The notes below the pieces were generated by a model. It saw only the letters and a program-made list of their open reading frames with translations. It did not search any database and was not told where the DNA came from. The translations under genes and the position numbers were made by a program. Positions 1 to 8,533 of a DNA stretch of 46,847 bases are shown piece after piece. Origin of the DNA: Betaproteobacteria bacterium (GTDB taxonomy: Bacteria; Pseudomonadota; Gammaproteobacteria; Burkholderiales; Burkholderiaceae_D); contig JANXTA010000119.1 of the NCBI GenBank assembly GCA_025356395.1, positions 1 to 46,847 of the forward strand, read 5' to 3'. Positions within the stretch are counted from its first letter, which is position 1, and each line of letters opens with the position of its first letter.

Positions 1-56
1 TCGATCAGCAACTTGCGTCCTTCATAAGTCGTTCTGGCATTCTTGTGGCTGTTCAT
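1..56 (-). CDS. IS481 family transposase, N-terminal fragment
   Basis: Only the first 18 codons are in the window; they read MNSHKNARTTYEGRKLLI. This is the characteristic opening of IS481 transposases (short basic N-terminus, then the helix-turn-helix). The ATG at 56-54 follows an AGGAG motif. The catalytic DDE core lies outside the window, so whether the element is active cannot be judged. Confidence 0.75.
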   Translation of the reverse strand, partial: MNSHKNARTTYEGRKLLI

Positions 57-141
57 CCGGTTGGTCTCCTGAGGTTGCTGGGGCGTCGACAACTCCAGTC
101 TCCCAGAACCTTCCGGATGAACAACCTATTGCAACATCACA
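1..141 (-). mobile_element. IS481-type insertion sequence, 5' end only
   Basis: The element runs off the left edge. Its outer end reads TGTGATGTTGCAATAGG on the minus strand and stops at 141. It is followed directly by GCTAGG (142-147), which fits the NCTAGN target preference known for IS481. An untranslated stretch of about 85 bases then leads to a transposase start with an AGGAG ribosome binding site. The insertion cuts into a gene on the same strand (142-587). Family assignment rests on the transposase N-terminus and the CTAG target; the other end of the element cannot be seen. Confidence 0.75.
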
Positions 142-587
142 GCTAGGCCTCCGTCGATGTGCCAGTCCAGTGGCACCGCGCAATCCGTTTCCTGCGCGAC
201 ACCGTCCTTCGTGCGCGGCGGATATTTCGCCACGGCGCTTCGCAGCCACGCCCGAACCTCGGCCTCGGCCTCGAACAACGAACGCGAAGCCACGACCTCG
301 CCGCTGGCCAGCGGCACGGTGTCGGGCACGAAGACGCTGCCGAGGAACACCACCTCCTTCAGCGCTCCTGCGGCATCGACCCCGAAACGGACGCGCTAAG
401 TGCCGGTGACCAGGGCGATCTCGGCCACGCGCGGGTACTCAATCGAGTGGCGGGGTTTGTAAGCCATCGGTCGCGCCGCGACGTCGACGACTTGTTGTAG
501 CACCCGCCGCAGCAGCAGCGGGGCGCCTTCGGGAGCGCTCTCGAAATTGAGCTTCGCCAGCACGCGTCGCTGCGCGCAGCCGCTCAC
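142..587 (-). pseudogene. Decayed gene truncated by the IS481 element; TonB C-terminal-like tail
   Basis: A single reading frame runs from a GTG at 587 (AGGA about five bases upstream) towards the insertion sequence. It is interrupted by an in-frame TAG at 398-396. On both sides of the stop the translation looks like real protein: upstream it ends ...VAEIALVTGT, downstream it continues RVRFGVDAAGALKEVVFLGS. The latter resembles the beta-strand-rich C-terminal domain of TonB-type energy transducers, but the match is weak. The last residues before 142 are replaced by IS sequence. The gene follows the 597-1235 gene by about 10 bases, so the two probably formed one operon. Calling it non-functional is safe; the family is a guess. 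Confidence 0.6.
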
Positions 588-596
588 GGAATCCTG

Positions 597-1235
597 TCAG
601 GCGAGCGCGTCGGCCATGGTGCTCAGGGCGGCGGCATCGAGGCAACTCATCGCGCGCGTGGCCGCCGCCTGCACGGCCGCCGGGTCGCTATCCACCGGCG
701 GCCGTCGCAGGTTGATCGCCTCGACGGCGCGCGTGAGCACGGGCTCGAGTCCCTTCGGTTCATCGGCGATCATCAACGGACCCTGCATCGCCAGTGCCTG
801 CGCGCTCTCGTCGACGCAAGGCGAGGGATCGCCCATGAACTTCGCGATCAGCGGCCGCGCGGCCAGGAGGTCCTCATCGCTGACGCGCCGCAATCCTTCG
901 GTCACGACCTTGATGACCGTCGTGTTGAAGAAGCCGCGCGCCGTCCTGCGATCCACCCGCGCCGTCGCGATGACGGCGTCGTCCAGATTGCGGGCGACGG
1001 CATCGTTGACCGAAAGAGCCGCGAGGAAAGGCATCCAGGCTTCCATCCCCGGCGAGCCTGGAACCACGTCGAGGAACTTGCCCATCGCGCGCACGTCGGT
1101 CAGCGCGGGAGCATCGCCACGAGCCGGCGACCGCTCAGCCGCGGCGACGCCCGACCCGCTCGCCATTGCGCCGATCAAGACCAGCGCGCGACAGGCAGCA
1201 AGACCGGCGGGCAGACGTTCTTCGAGGATCGGCAT
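597..1235 (-). CDS. Hypothetical exported protein
   Basis: A 212-residue protein if the ATG at 1235 is used. I prefer this start because it gives a signal-peptide-like N-terminus: a short charged segment, a hydrophobic stretch ALVLIGAMASGSGVAAA, then the mature part. A start at 1274 would add 13 basic residues. The rest is alanine-rich and mainly helical, with two cysteines in the mature region (near DPSPCVDES and AMSCLDA) that could form a disulfide. I do not recognise the family. It lies about 10 bases upstream of the decayed gene at 142-587, so both were probably co-transcribed. Confidence 0.55.
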   Translation of the reverse strand: MPILEERLPAGLAACRALVLIGAMASGSGVAAAERSPARGDAPALTDVRAMGKFLDVVPGSPGMEAWMPFLAALSVNDAVARNLDDAVIATARVDRRTARGFFNTTVIKVVTEGLRRVSDEDLLAARPLIAKFMGDPSPCVDESAQALAMQGPLMIADEPKGLEPVLTRAVEAINLRRPPVDSDPAAVQAAATRAMSCLDAAALSTMADALA

Positions 1236-1383
1236 CGCAGCGAGACGCGAACGGGAAGCAAATGATCGGGACAACGGCTCGGGGACGGGCGTTCAGGTGG
1301 CCTGGAGCTGCGTGAACCGGCGATCGTCCGAGTCCGCGGGGTCGGGCTCGATGGGAGGCTGCGATCTCACCCAGGGAGACCCC

Positions 1384-1566
1384 ATGACCGATCCGAGAAA
1401 CGTGGCGCACGACAAGAAAGTCCAGCAGGAGAAGAAGCACAACCACGAGGAAGTCGTACCCGGCGCGGAACACGCGCCGCAGCCCGGCAAGAAGCCTGCC
1501 CTGCATCACGAGGACAAGCCCGCGCCGAGCGAGGAAGAGTCGACCGACGCGGCCGAGCAGAAGTAG
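1384..1566 (+). CDS. Small highly charged disordered protein
   Basis: Sixty residues starting MTDPRNVAHDKKVQQEKKHN, preceded by AGGGAGA at a good distance. Composition is almost entirely K, E, H, Q, A, P and D with no hydrophobic core, so it should be intrinsically disordered. The longer open frame extending upstream to 547 is an artefact of the high GC content, since its composition changes abruptly at this ATG. I have the impression that similar short proteins occur in Burkholderiales, but no function is known to me. Confidence 0.6.
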   Translation: MTDPRNVAHDKKVQQEKKHNHEEVVPGAEHAPQPGKKPALHHEDKPAPSEEESTDAAEQK

Positions 1567-1698
1567 CCCGAACGCGTTGACCATCCGAGACGGCCGCCAC
1601 GCGATCGGCTCGTCGAGCCCGCGACTCCCGAAGCGCTTGCGATCGTCGGACGGTACCCTGCACTGTCGTACGCTGACGATTATCGAGATCGGATGGTG

Positions 1699-2878
1699 TC
1701 AGCGTGGCGCTTTCCCACCCTCCTTCAGCACCAAGTCGCCGTGCCGCGCGTTGCGCCGCACGACCCATCCCGGCTTCAGGGTTAGCCGCCAGCCTTCGCC
1801 GGTCAGCATGGTCAGGTCGATGCTCGCAGCCGACACGACGGCGACCTGCCGCTTCTGGTCGAGCAACGCGCCTCCCTGCACTTCGAGCACGCCCCAGTCC
1901 GCGCTCAGCCACAACATGGGATACACCGTGCCGGCTTGCCCCAGCGGTTGCAGCGTCTGCGGGTTGAACTGGTAGCTCGCGTGCGAGAGCGGCAAGGTCA
2001 GGACCACACCGTCGACGAGCTTGGCCTTCAAAGCCGCGAGGCGCGCCTTGCTCTCGCGAGCACGTTGCAGCTCGAAGGTCCGCAGGGTCCCGTCGTCGTA
2101 GAAGCAATGGCGCTTCGCAAGTGATTCGAACGCTGGTGGTGACAGGTGCAGCACTGCTCAGCATCTGGTCGAGGCGCTGTCCCGTGCCGAGCTTGCGGCG
2201 CCACGCCGGATTGGCCTGGTCCAGCATCAGGCCGTAGGCCGGGCCGGTCGCGTACGCGAACGAGCGGACGAAGGACGGCGACCGTACGACCGCGGACAGG
2301 TCGCGGATGACGTACGCGATGCGCGCCTCGGGCATGGTCAGCCCGGCCCTCACGCCGGTGTATTCCGCTACGCCCTCGTTCATCTCGAGCGCGTTCTCTT
2401 CCAGCGCGGCTCCGGAGAACCGCCGATATCGTTCGTTCCGGAACAGCAGTGCGTCGGCGAGTGCCCCTTGCGAACCGCGACCGTCGGGCCATCGAGCGCC
2501 TACGCCAAAGCCCGCCACTCGAACTGCGGCAGATACCGTCCCTCGAGCGTATCGAGATGCCGGTTGTCACCGTCGAGCCGCTACATCTTCAGGTCGTGCT
2601 GGATGCGGTGGAACAGTTCATGCGCGATCAGCACCTGCCGTCGCGCGTGGTCGTCCGGCAGCGGCCTGGTTGACCACGAGGGCGAGGTCCTGGGGATCGA
2701 GCAGCAGGATCGGCCCGCACAGCGGCCGTCCGCACAAGGCGCCGCCGTCGCGATCGCAGATCGCACGCGCCTGCTGGAAGACGCTCGCGGCGCTCGTCAA
2801 ATCGATGGCGCCGAAGGCCGGGGTCACGACCAGCAGGCCCGCGACGACGACGCCGCGGATGGAAGGGATGCAGGCCAT
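1699..2878 (-). pseudogene. Exported HELFH metallopeptidase-like protein, multiply broken
   Basis: Pieces of one protein lie in successive frames. The N-terminus (ATG 2878) has a signal peptide ending ...LVVTPAFGA and then ARAICDRDGGALCGRPLCGP. After a frame change comes PLPDDHARRQVLIAHELFH, which carries a zinc-peptidase-like HExxH core (HELFH), ending in a TAG at 2583-2581. The same frame continues past the stop with RLDGDNRHLDTLEGRYLPQF and hits another stop at about 2502. The next frame supplies ALEMNEGVAEYTGVRAGL (a possible third-ligand region) to about 2155. A further frameshift leads into the C-terminal domain (2154-1699). About 40 residues expected between the first two blocks also seem deleted. 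This is long-standing decay, not one sequencing error. Confidence 0.75.
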
Positions 2879-2892
2879 GGAGCGCGTGTCCG

Positions 2893-3831
2893 TCAGCGAC
2901 GCAAGATCGCCTCGATGCATTCGACGACGGCAAGACCCTCGGCGGCAGTCGCGAGATCATGGCCGGCCTGCCCCTCGAGCATCATCGCGAGGCGATCGAG
3001 CGTTCCCGGCGTCGTATCGACCCGATCCGACGTCTGCCCGTCGAAGGCCAGTCGACCCCAGTCGATCAGCGCCACGCGGCCGCTCGCACCGACGATCTCG
3101 AAGCGGTTCTGGTCGGCCACGTCGCCTCCGACCGCCGCATCGATGGCCACGGACGTCGTGGCATGGACGAGGCGGGCGTGAAGCGACGTCTCCGCGTGGC
3201 CCGGCTCGCGCGTCAGCTGCACGTCCGCGACCGTCGCGGGCCCGAACAGCCGCTGGGCGAGGAATACGAAGTGCGACAGCACCTCGCGCGTGAAGCCGCC
3301 CTCGGCTGCGCCCGACAGCCAGCCGCTCGCGCCGGCCTGCCAGGGCCGCGGCCACTGCGCGAAGCGCGCCGTGATGGTCGCGCTGCGAATCGCGCCGAGG
3401 TCGCCTCCCCGGACGATCTCGACCAAGCGGCGGCTCGCCACGGAACTCGCGAACGGGAAGTTGATGGCGAAGGGCAGACCCGCGTCGGCGACGAGGTCGC
3501 GCACGGCCGACGCTTCGCCGACATCGGCAGCCAACGGCTTCTCGCACAGGCAGGCCTTGCCGGCAGCGAGCACGGCCCGCACGGCTCGCAGGTGGTTCGC
3601 GGGCGGGGACGCGATGTACACGATGTCCACGAGCGGATCGCCGACGAGATCGTCGAGGTCGCGAGCCGCCCGCGAACCCGGATTGCCGCGCACCGCGGCC
3701 TGCAGGGCATCCGCATCGGGATCCCACATCGCCACGACCCGGAAGCGCTCGTGCGGTTGCAGTCCGGCCAGCATGCGACACCCCATGATGCCGGTGCCGA
3801 TGAGTGCGATACCGAACGTTTGACGGGTCAT
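2893..3831 (-). CDS. Gfo/Idh/MocA family NAD(P)-dependent oxidoreductase
   Basis: A 312-residue cytoplasmic dehydrogenase. The N-terminal Rossmann fold shows GTGIMG at residues 12-17 and the family hallmark EKP at 97-99 (CEKPLA), followed by the alpha/beta substrate domain. The substrate is probably a cyclic sugar or inositol-like compound, as for the family, but nothing here narrows it down. It lies 25 bases downstream of the ybaK-like gene on the same strand, and its stop lies only 15 bases before the metallopeptidase pseudogene start. No good ribosome binding site precedes the ATG, so translation may depend on the upstream gene. Confidence 0.85.
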   Translation of the reverse strand: MTRQTFGIALIGTGIMGCRMLAGLQPHERFRVVAMWDPDADALQAAVRGNPGSRAARDLDDLVGDPLVDIVYIASPPANHLRAVRAVLAAGKACLCEKPLAADVGEASAVRDLVADAGLPFAINFPFASSVASRRLVEIVRGGDLGAIRSATITARFAQWPRPWQAGASGWLSGAAEGGFTREVLSHFVFLAQRLFGPATVADVQLTREPGHAETSLHARLVHATTSVAIDAAVGGDVADQNRFEIVGASGRVALIDWGRLAFDGQTSDRVDTTPGTLDRLAMMLEGQAGHDLATAAEGLAVVECIEAILRR

Positions 3832-3856
3832 GATCGGAGGAAAGGAGAAAGGGCGG

Positions 3857-4321
3857 CTACGCGAAGCGCGCGACGTCCACCCACGCCGCGTTGGTCAGCG
3901 CGGCAAGCCGCTCGGGTTCGATCCGCAGCGCCGCGTGGATCGAACCGGCAGCCGGCAACACGACCTCGTATCGGCGCAGCGAGACGTCCGCAAAGACCCG
4001 CAGCGGATGCGGCAACCCGAACGGACACACGCCGCCGACCGGGTGGCCGGTCCACTCGACGACCTCGGCGGCGTCGAGCATCTTCGCCTTGCTGCCGAAA
4101 TGGCTCTTGTACTTCTGGTTGTCGATCCGCGCGTCGCCGTTCATGACCAGCAGGATGACCTCGTCCTTCAATCGCAACGACAGCGTCTTGGCGATCTGGC
4201 CGGTCTCGAGGCCGTGGGCCTCGGCGGCCAGCGCGACCGTCGCCGTGCTGGTCTCGACCTCGACGATCGCGATGTCCGGTGCGTACTCCGCGAGGAAGGC
4301 GGTGACCGACTGAAGGCTCAT
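3857..4321 (-). CDS. YbaK/EbsC-type aminoacyl-tRNA deacylase
   Basis: A 154-residue single-domain protein that fits the YbaK/ProX editing fold over its full length: the N-terminal helix, the segment TGQIAKTLSLRLKDEVILLV with the conserved lysine, the glycine-rich GHPVGGVCPFGLP block, and RRYEVVLPAAGSIHAALRI near the end. Relatives hydrolyse mischarged tRNAs such as Cys-tRNA(Pro), or related substrates. The exact specificity cannot be read from the sequence. It starts 14 bases after the glutathione peroxidase gene and is probably co-transcribed with it. Confidence 0.85.
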   Translation of the reverse strand: MSLQSVTAFLAEYAPDIAIVEVETSTATVALAAEAHGLETGQIAKTLSLRLKDEVILLVMNGDARIDNQKYKSHFGSKAKMLDAAEVVEWTGHPVGGVCPFGLPHPLRVFADVSLRRYEVVLPAAGSIHAALRIEPERLAALTNAAWVDVARFA

Positions 4322-4335
4322 GCGGTCGAACGCAC

Positions 4336-4836
4336 TCAGGCCTTCAGCAACTTCTCGATGTCATCGGTGATGGCGTCGGGCCGGGTGGTCGGCGCGTAGC
4401 GACCGACCACCCGGCCGTCGCGGCCGACGAGGAACTTGGTGAAGTTCCACTTGATGTCCCGGGTGCCGAGCAGTCCGGGCGCCTCGTTCTTGAGGTACTT
4501 GAACAGCGGGTGCGCGTCGTCGCCGTTGACGTCGACCTTCTCGAACATCGGGAACGTGACGCCGTAGTTCTTGGTGCAGAACTGCGCGATGTCGCCGTTC
4601 TCGCCGGGCTCCTGGCCGCCGAACTGGTTGCACGGGAAGCCGAGGACCTCGAAGCCCTGGTCGCGATACTTCTCGTAGACCTTCTCGAGTCCGTCGTACT
4701 GCGGCGTGAAGCCGCACTTGCTGGCGGTATTGACGATCAGCAGGACTTTGCCCTGCGTCGCGGCGAGGTCGGCCTTCCTGCCGCCGAGGGAGTTGGCGGA
4801 AAAATTGTAGATGCTGGCTGCGGTGTCTTTGCTCAC
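4336..4836 (-). CDS. Glutathione peroxidase family protein
   Basis: A 166-residue thiol peroxidase of the BtuE/GPx family that reduces peroxides using glutathione or thioredoxin. The catalytic cysteine is Cys41 in NTASKCGFT. The conserved GFPCNQFGGQEPG block (67-79) and the WNFTKFLV motif (130-137) supply the Gln, Trp and Asn of the active site. Length is normal and no signal peptide is present. It lies 43 bases downstream of pilU on the same strand. Together with dps and oxyR a few kb away this is a second peroxide-defence function in the window, although the genes are not in one operon. Confidence 0.92.
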   Translation of the reverse strand: MSKDTAASIYNFSANSLGGRKADLAATQGKVLLIVNTASKCGFTPQYDGLEKVYEKYRDQGFEVLGFPCNQFGGQEPGENGDIAQFCTKNYGVTFPMFEKVDVNGDDAHPLFKYLKNEAPGLLGTRDIKWNFTKFLVGRDGRVVGRYAPTTRPDAITDDIEKLLKA

Positions 4837-4879
4837 GGGCGATCTCCTCAGGGATCGCGAAGTCTAGCGCAGCGAGGTG

Positions 4880-6016
4880 CTATACAAGCCCGAGGTGCTC
4901 GATGCCCTTGGTGAGATCGGTGGCTCGGGCGTTCTTGCTGTGCAGCTTGATCGACAGCCGCAGGTCGTTGACCGAATCGGCGTTGCGCAGCGCGTCCTCG
5001 TAAGAGATCTTGTCGGCCTCGAAGAGATCGAACAGCGCTTGGTCGAAGGTCTGCATGCCGAGCTCGCGGGAGCGCTTCATGATCTCCTTGATCTCGTGCA
5101 CCTCGCCCTTGAAGATCAGGTCGGAGATGAGCGGCGAGTTGAGCAGGATCTCCACGGCCGGCACGCGGCCCTTGGTGTCCTTCAGCGGGATCAGCCGCTG
5201 CGAGATCATCCCCTTTAGGTTCAGCGACAAGTCCATCAGCAGCTGCGCACGTCGCTCTTCGGGGAAGAAGTTGATGATCCGGTCGAGCGCCTGGTTGGAG
5301 CTGTTCGCGTGCAGCGTGGCGAGGCACAGGTGTCCGGTCTCGGCGAAGGCGATCGCGTGCTCCATGGTCTCGCGCTCGCGGATCTCGCCGATCAGGATGA
5401 CGTCGGGCGCCTGGCGCAGCGTGTTCTTGAGCGCCGAGAACCAGTCCGCCGTATCGACCCCCACCTCGCGCTGCGTGACGATGCAGTTGCGGTGCGGATG
5501 CACGTACTCGACTGGATCCTCGACCGTGACGATGTGGCCGTAGCTGTTCTCGTTGCGATGGCCGATCAGGGCAGCGAGCGTCGTCGACTTCCCCGAGCCG
5601 GTCGCGCCGACCATGATCAGCAGGCCCCGCTTGGTCATCACGACATCCTTCAGGACGTGGGGGATCCCCAGCTCATCGATGGTCGGGATGCGCGTGGTGA
5701 TGGTCCGCAGCACAAGGCCGATGCGGCCCTGCTGCACGAATGCGTTGACGCGGAAACGACCGATGCCCGCCGGGCTGATCGCGAAGTTGCATTCCTTGGT
5801 CGCTTCGAACTCCGACGCCTGCTTGTCGTTCATGATCGCGCGCGCCAATTCGGACGTGTGCTGCGCGGTCATTGCCTGGTTCGACACCGGCGTCACCTTG
5901 CCGTCGATCTTGAAAGCGGGCGGGAATTCGGCGGTGATGAAAAGATCGGAGCCCTTCTTGCTGATCATCAGACGCAGCAGGTCGTACATGAATTTGGTGG
6001 CCTGTTCGCGTTCCAT
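4880..6016 (-). CDS. pilU: Type IV pilus retraction ATPase PilU
   Basis: A 378-residue hexameric secretion-type ATPase that assists PilT in depolymerising type IV pili at the inner membrane. Walker A GATGSGKS is at residues 137-144, followed by the Asp box (TVEDPVEYVH), Walker B (DVILIGEIRERET) and His box (ATLHANSS). The opening MEREQATKFMYDLLRLMISK and the long C-terminal tail after the ATPase core separate PilU from PilT. It is transcribed with pilT, but a small membrane-protein gene sits between them. Confidence 0.95.
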   Translation of the reverse strand: MEREQATKFMYDLLRLMISKKGSDLFITAEFPPAFKIDGKVTPVSNQAMTAQHTSELARAIMNDKQASEFEATKECNFAISPAGIGRFRVNAFVQQGRIGLVLRTITTRIPTIDELGIPHVLKDVVMTKRGLLIMVGATGSGKSTTLAALIGHRNENSYGHIVTVEDPVEYVHPHRNCIVTQREVGVDTADWFSALKNTLRQAPDVILIGEIRERETMEHAIAFAETGHLCLATLHANSSNQALDRIINFFPEERRAQLLMDLSLNLKGMISQRLIPLKDTKGRVPAVEILLNSPLISDLIFKGEVHEIKEIMKRSRELGMQTFDQALFDLFEADKISYEDALRNADSVNDLRLSIKLHSKNARATDLTKGIEHLGLV

Positions 6017-6064
6017 CGTCCTGCTCCAGTCAATCAGTGCGGGCGCCGAGGGCGGCGCCGCGAT

Positions 6065-6469
6065 TCAGCGCTTCACCGCGGGGCGAAGGGTCGTCGAGTA
6101 TCCGGTGCCCATGAAGATCATCACGACCGACGCGATCGAGAACCACAACGGATGGGGGATCAGCACGATGTTCGCGACCGTCGTCACCAGCAAGATACCC
6201 CCAACGATCCAGACGCACCGGGATCGCGGGTTGAACATGATCCGCCCGGCGACGGTCCCGCCCAGCGCGCTGCCGACCAGATAGGCCGCCAGCAGGAAGG
6301 CGTAGGAGGCCATCGGCATCGCGCTCAGGTACTCGCGCATGTGCTCGGCGTCCTTCAGGCTGGGCGCCGGACCGGCCGGAGCGGCCAGCGCACCGACCGC
6401 CTGGACCAGCAGGATGGACACGAACGCCGACAGGATCCCCGCGATCACCGCGACGATTGCACGCGCCAT
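6065..6469 (-). CDS. Small four-helix membrane protein between pilT and pilU
   Basis: A 134-residue protein with about four hydrophobic segments: residues 3-30, 55-77, 87-105 and 108-126, with a soluble loop (PSLKDAEHMREYLSAMP) after the first. The ATG at 6469 begins a positively charged start typical of inner-membrane proteins. I do not recognise a named family. Its place between two retraction ATPases, 34 bases after pilT and 48 bases before pilU, suggests co-transcription but does not prove a pilus role. Confidence 0.7.
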   Translation of the reverse strand: MARAIVAVIAGILSAFVSILLVQAVGALAAPAGPAPSLKDAEHMREYLSAMPMASYAFLLAAYLVGSALGGTVAGRIMFNPRSRCVWIVGGILLVTTVANIVLIPHPLWFSIASVVMIFMGTGYSTTLRPAVKR

Positions 6470-6503
6470 GTCGCCTCCGGTGGCTGCGATCGATGCGAGA
6501 CCA

Positions 6504-7547
6504 TCAAAGCGGGAAGGTGTCCTTGTTCGCCGCGCGATTGCGGGCCTCGACCGGATTGACGATGTTGCGCCGGACCAGCTCGATCAGGTTCTGGTCGAGC
6601 GTCTGCATGCCGACGTTCTGACCGGTCTGGATGGCCGAGTACATCTGAGCGATCTTGTTCTCGCGGATCAGGTTCTTGATGGCCGGCGTGCCGATCATGA
6701 TCTCGTGCGCGGCGACGCGGCCGCTGCCGTCCTTGGTCTTCAGCAAGGTCTGCGAGATCACGGCGCGCAGCGACTCGGACAGCATCGTGCGGACCATCTC
6801 CTTCTCCGCCGCCGGGAACACGTCGACGATGCGGTCGATGGTCTTGGCCGCCGAGCTGGTGTGCAGCGTGCCGAACACGAGGTGACCCGTCTCGGCCGCG
6901 GTCAGCGCGAGGCGGATGGTTTCCAGATCACGCAACTCGCCGACCAGCACCACGTCCGGGTCCTCGCGCAACGCACTCCGCAGCGCGTTGTTGAAGCTCA
7001 ACGTGTGCGGGCCGACCTCGCGCTGGTTGATCAGGCACTTTTTGGATTCGTGCTCGAACTCGATCGGATCCTCGACCGTGAGGATGTGGCCGTATTCGTT
7101 CTCGTTGATGTGATTGACCATCGCGGCCAGCGTGGTCGACTTGCCCGAGCCGGTCGGACCGGTCACCAGCACGATGCCACGCGGCTGATTCGAAATGTCC
7201 GCGAAGATCTTCGGGCAGTTGAGCTCCTCGAGCGTCTGGACCTTCGACGGGATGGTCCGCATCACGGCGCCGGCACCGCGGTTCTGCACGAACGCGTTGA
7301 CGCGAAAGCGCGCGAGGCCCGGGATCGCAAAGGAGAAGTCGCATTCGAGGTTCTCCTCGTAGAACTTGCGCTGCCCGTCGTTCATGATGTCGTAGATCAT
7401 GCCGTGCACGTCCTTGTGCTCCATCGGCGGCAGGTTGATGCGACGCACGTCGCCGTGCACCCGGATCATCGGGGGCAGGCCCGCGGAGAGATGCAGGTCC
7501 GAAGCCTTGTTCTTGACGACGAAGGCGAGCAGTTCCGAGATGTCCAT
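6504..7547 (-). CDS. pilT: Type IV pilus twitching motility ATPase PilT
   Basis: A 347-residue ATPase that powers pilus retraction. The start MDISELLAFVVKNKASDLHL is typical of PilT. Walker A GPTGSGKS spans 130-137, then Asp box TVEDPIEFEH, Walker B DVVLVGELRDLET and His box GTLHTSSAAK. The conserved AIRNLIRE-like motif appears as AIKNLIRENK near the C-terminus. No pilus assembly genes are in the window; the pilT-yggS divergent arrangement is common in betaproteobacteria. Confidence 0.96.
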   Translation of the reverse strand: MDISELLAFVVKNKASDLHLSAGLPPMIRVHGDVRRINLPPMEHKDVHGMIYDIMNDGQRKFYEENLECDFSFAIPGLARFRVNAFVQNRGAGAVMRTIPSKVQTLEELNCPKIFADISNQPRGIVLVTGPTGSGKSTTLAAMVNHINENEYGHILTVEDPIEFEHESKKCLINQREVGPHTLSFNNALRSALREDPDVVLVGELRDLETIRLALTAAETGHLVFGTLHTSSAAKTIDRIVDVFPAAEKEMVRTMLSESLRAVISQTLLKTKDGSGRVAAHEIMIGTPAIKNLIRENKIAQMYSAIQTGQNVGMQTLDQNLIELVRRNIVNPVEARNRAANKDTFPL

Positions 7548-7819
7548 CGAAAATCCTTGGTATTGCCACCGTACGTTGCCGTGGCGTGGGGTGGTGATCT
7601 GGTGGCGCGTCGCGCGAAAGGGCCGGCCGATGCACAGGGTATCGCGCGACGACCCTCATGTTATGTTGGCGGCCGCCTTCGAGCGCGGCGCCATCGGTGA
7701 TTTATCGACCCCGATGCAGAAAGCTGAAGCTGACGAGTGAACCAGTGCGTCGACCGGAGCGACGAGCCGGGCGCAAGAAGTCCCGATCTACCTGCCTGTT
7801 GTGCCTTATCGCAACGATC
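7548..7819. promoter_or_regulatory. Divergent intergenic region pilT / yggS
   Basis: 272 bases between two divergent starts, so it must hold both promoters. I see no convincing -35/-10 pair, tRNA or small ORF. Some open frames cross it, but their composition does not look coding. Confidence 0.4.
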
Positions 7820-8533
7820 ATGTCCGTAACGTCCGACAACCTGCAAGGCGTGAGGCAGCGCATCCGGAGCGCTGTGGAAGCTGCGCAACGAGCGCCCGGC
7901 TCGGTCACGCTGATCGCGGTGTCCAAGACTTTCCCGGCCTCGGCGGTCCTCGATGCCATGCACGCGGACCAGCAGGTCTTCGGCGAGAACTACGTCCAGG
8001 AGGCCGTCGAGAAGATGGCTGAGGTCGCTGCTGCCGACGTCACCCCCGCCATCTGGCACTTCATCGGGCCGATCCAGAGCAACAAGACCCGCACGATCGC
8101 GGCGCACTTCGACTGGGTCCACGGTATCGATCGCCTCAAGATCGCCGAGCGGCTCTCCGCGCAACGCGCTGCGGAGCGCGGTGACCTCCGCGTGCTGATC
8201 GAGGTCAACCTGGACGGCGAGGCGAGCAAGAGCGGCGTGGTGCCGGAGGCCGTGCCCGCGATGGCGCGGGCAATCGTGGCCTTACCGCGGCTGCGGCTCA
8301 GCGGACTGATGGCGGTACCGGCCGCACGGACCGACCCCGCCGAACAGCGGGCGGTGTTCGCCCGACTGCGCGAGCTCGCCGAGGCGCTGCGTCGCGAAGA
8401 CCTGCCCTGCGAGCATCTGTCGATGGGCATGTCCGCCGACTTCGAGGCCGCGATCGCGGAAGGATCGACGATAGTCCGTGTCGGCAGCGCCATCTTCGGT
8501 GCCCGCAGGATTCACGAGGAGCATGGCGCATGA
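7820..8533 (+). CDS. yggS: YggS/PROSC family pyridoxal phosphate homeostasis protein
   Basis: A 237-residue single-domain PLP-binding protein with a TIM-barrel fold. Lys36 in LIAVSKTFP is the PLP-binding lysine. Other family signatures are FGENYVQEA, WHFIGPIQSNK and LSMGMSADFEAAIAEGSTIVRVG near the end. It helps balance cytosolic PLP and amino-acid levels and has no proven enzyme activity. The ATG at 7820 gives the standard N-terminus; longer upstream frames are not conserved. Its stop overlaps the proC start in an ATGA, so the two genes are translationally coupled, as in many proteobacteria. Confidence 0.93.
   Translation: MSVTSDNLQGVRQRIRSAVEAAQRAPGSVTLIAVSKTFPASAVLDAMHADQQVFGENYVQEAVEKMAEVAAADVTPAIWHFIGPIQSNKTRTIAAHFDWVHGIDRLKIAERLSAQRAAERGDLRVLIEVNLDGEASKSGVVPEAVPAMARAIVALPRLRLSGLMAVPAARTDPAEQRAVFARLRELAEALRREDLPCEHLSMGMSADFEAAIAEGSTIVRVGSAIFGARRIHEEHGA

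Noticed and set aside
547-1566. Long plus-strand open frame of 339 codons antisense to the exported protein gene
   Set aside because: Its first part is a Ser/Arg/Ala-rich shadow of the minus-strand gene. Only the last 60 codons from ATG 1384 have a ribosome binding site and a distinct composition.
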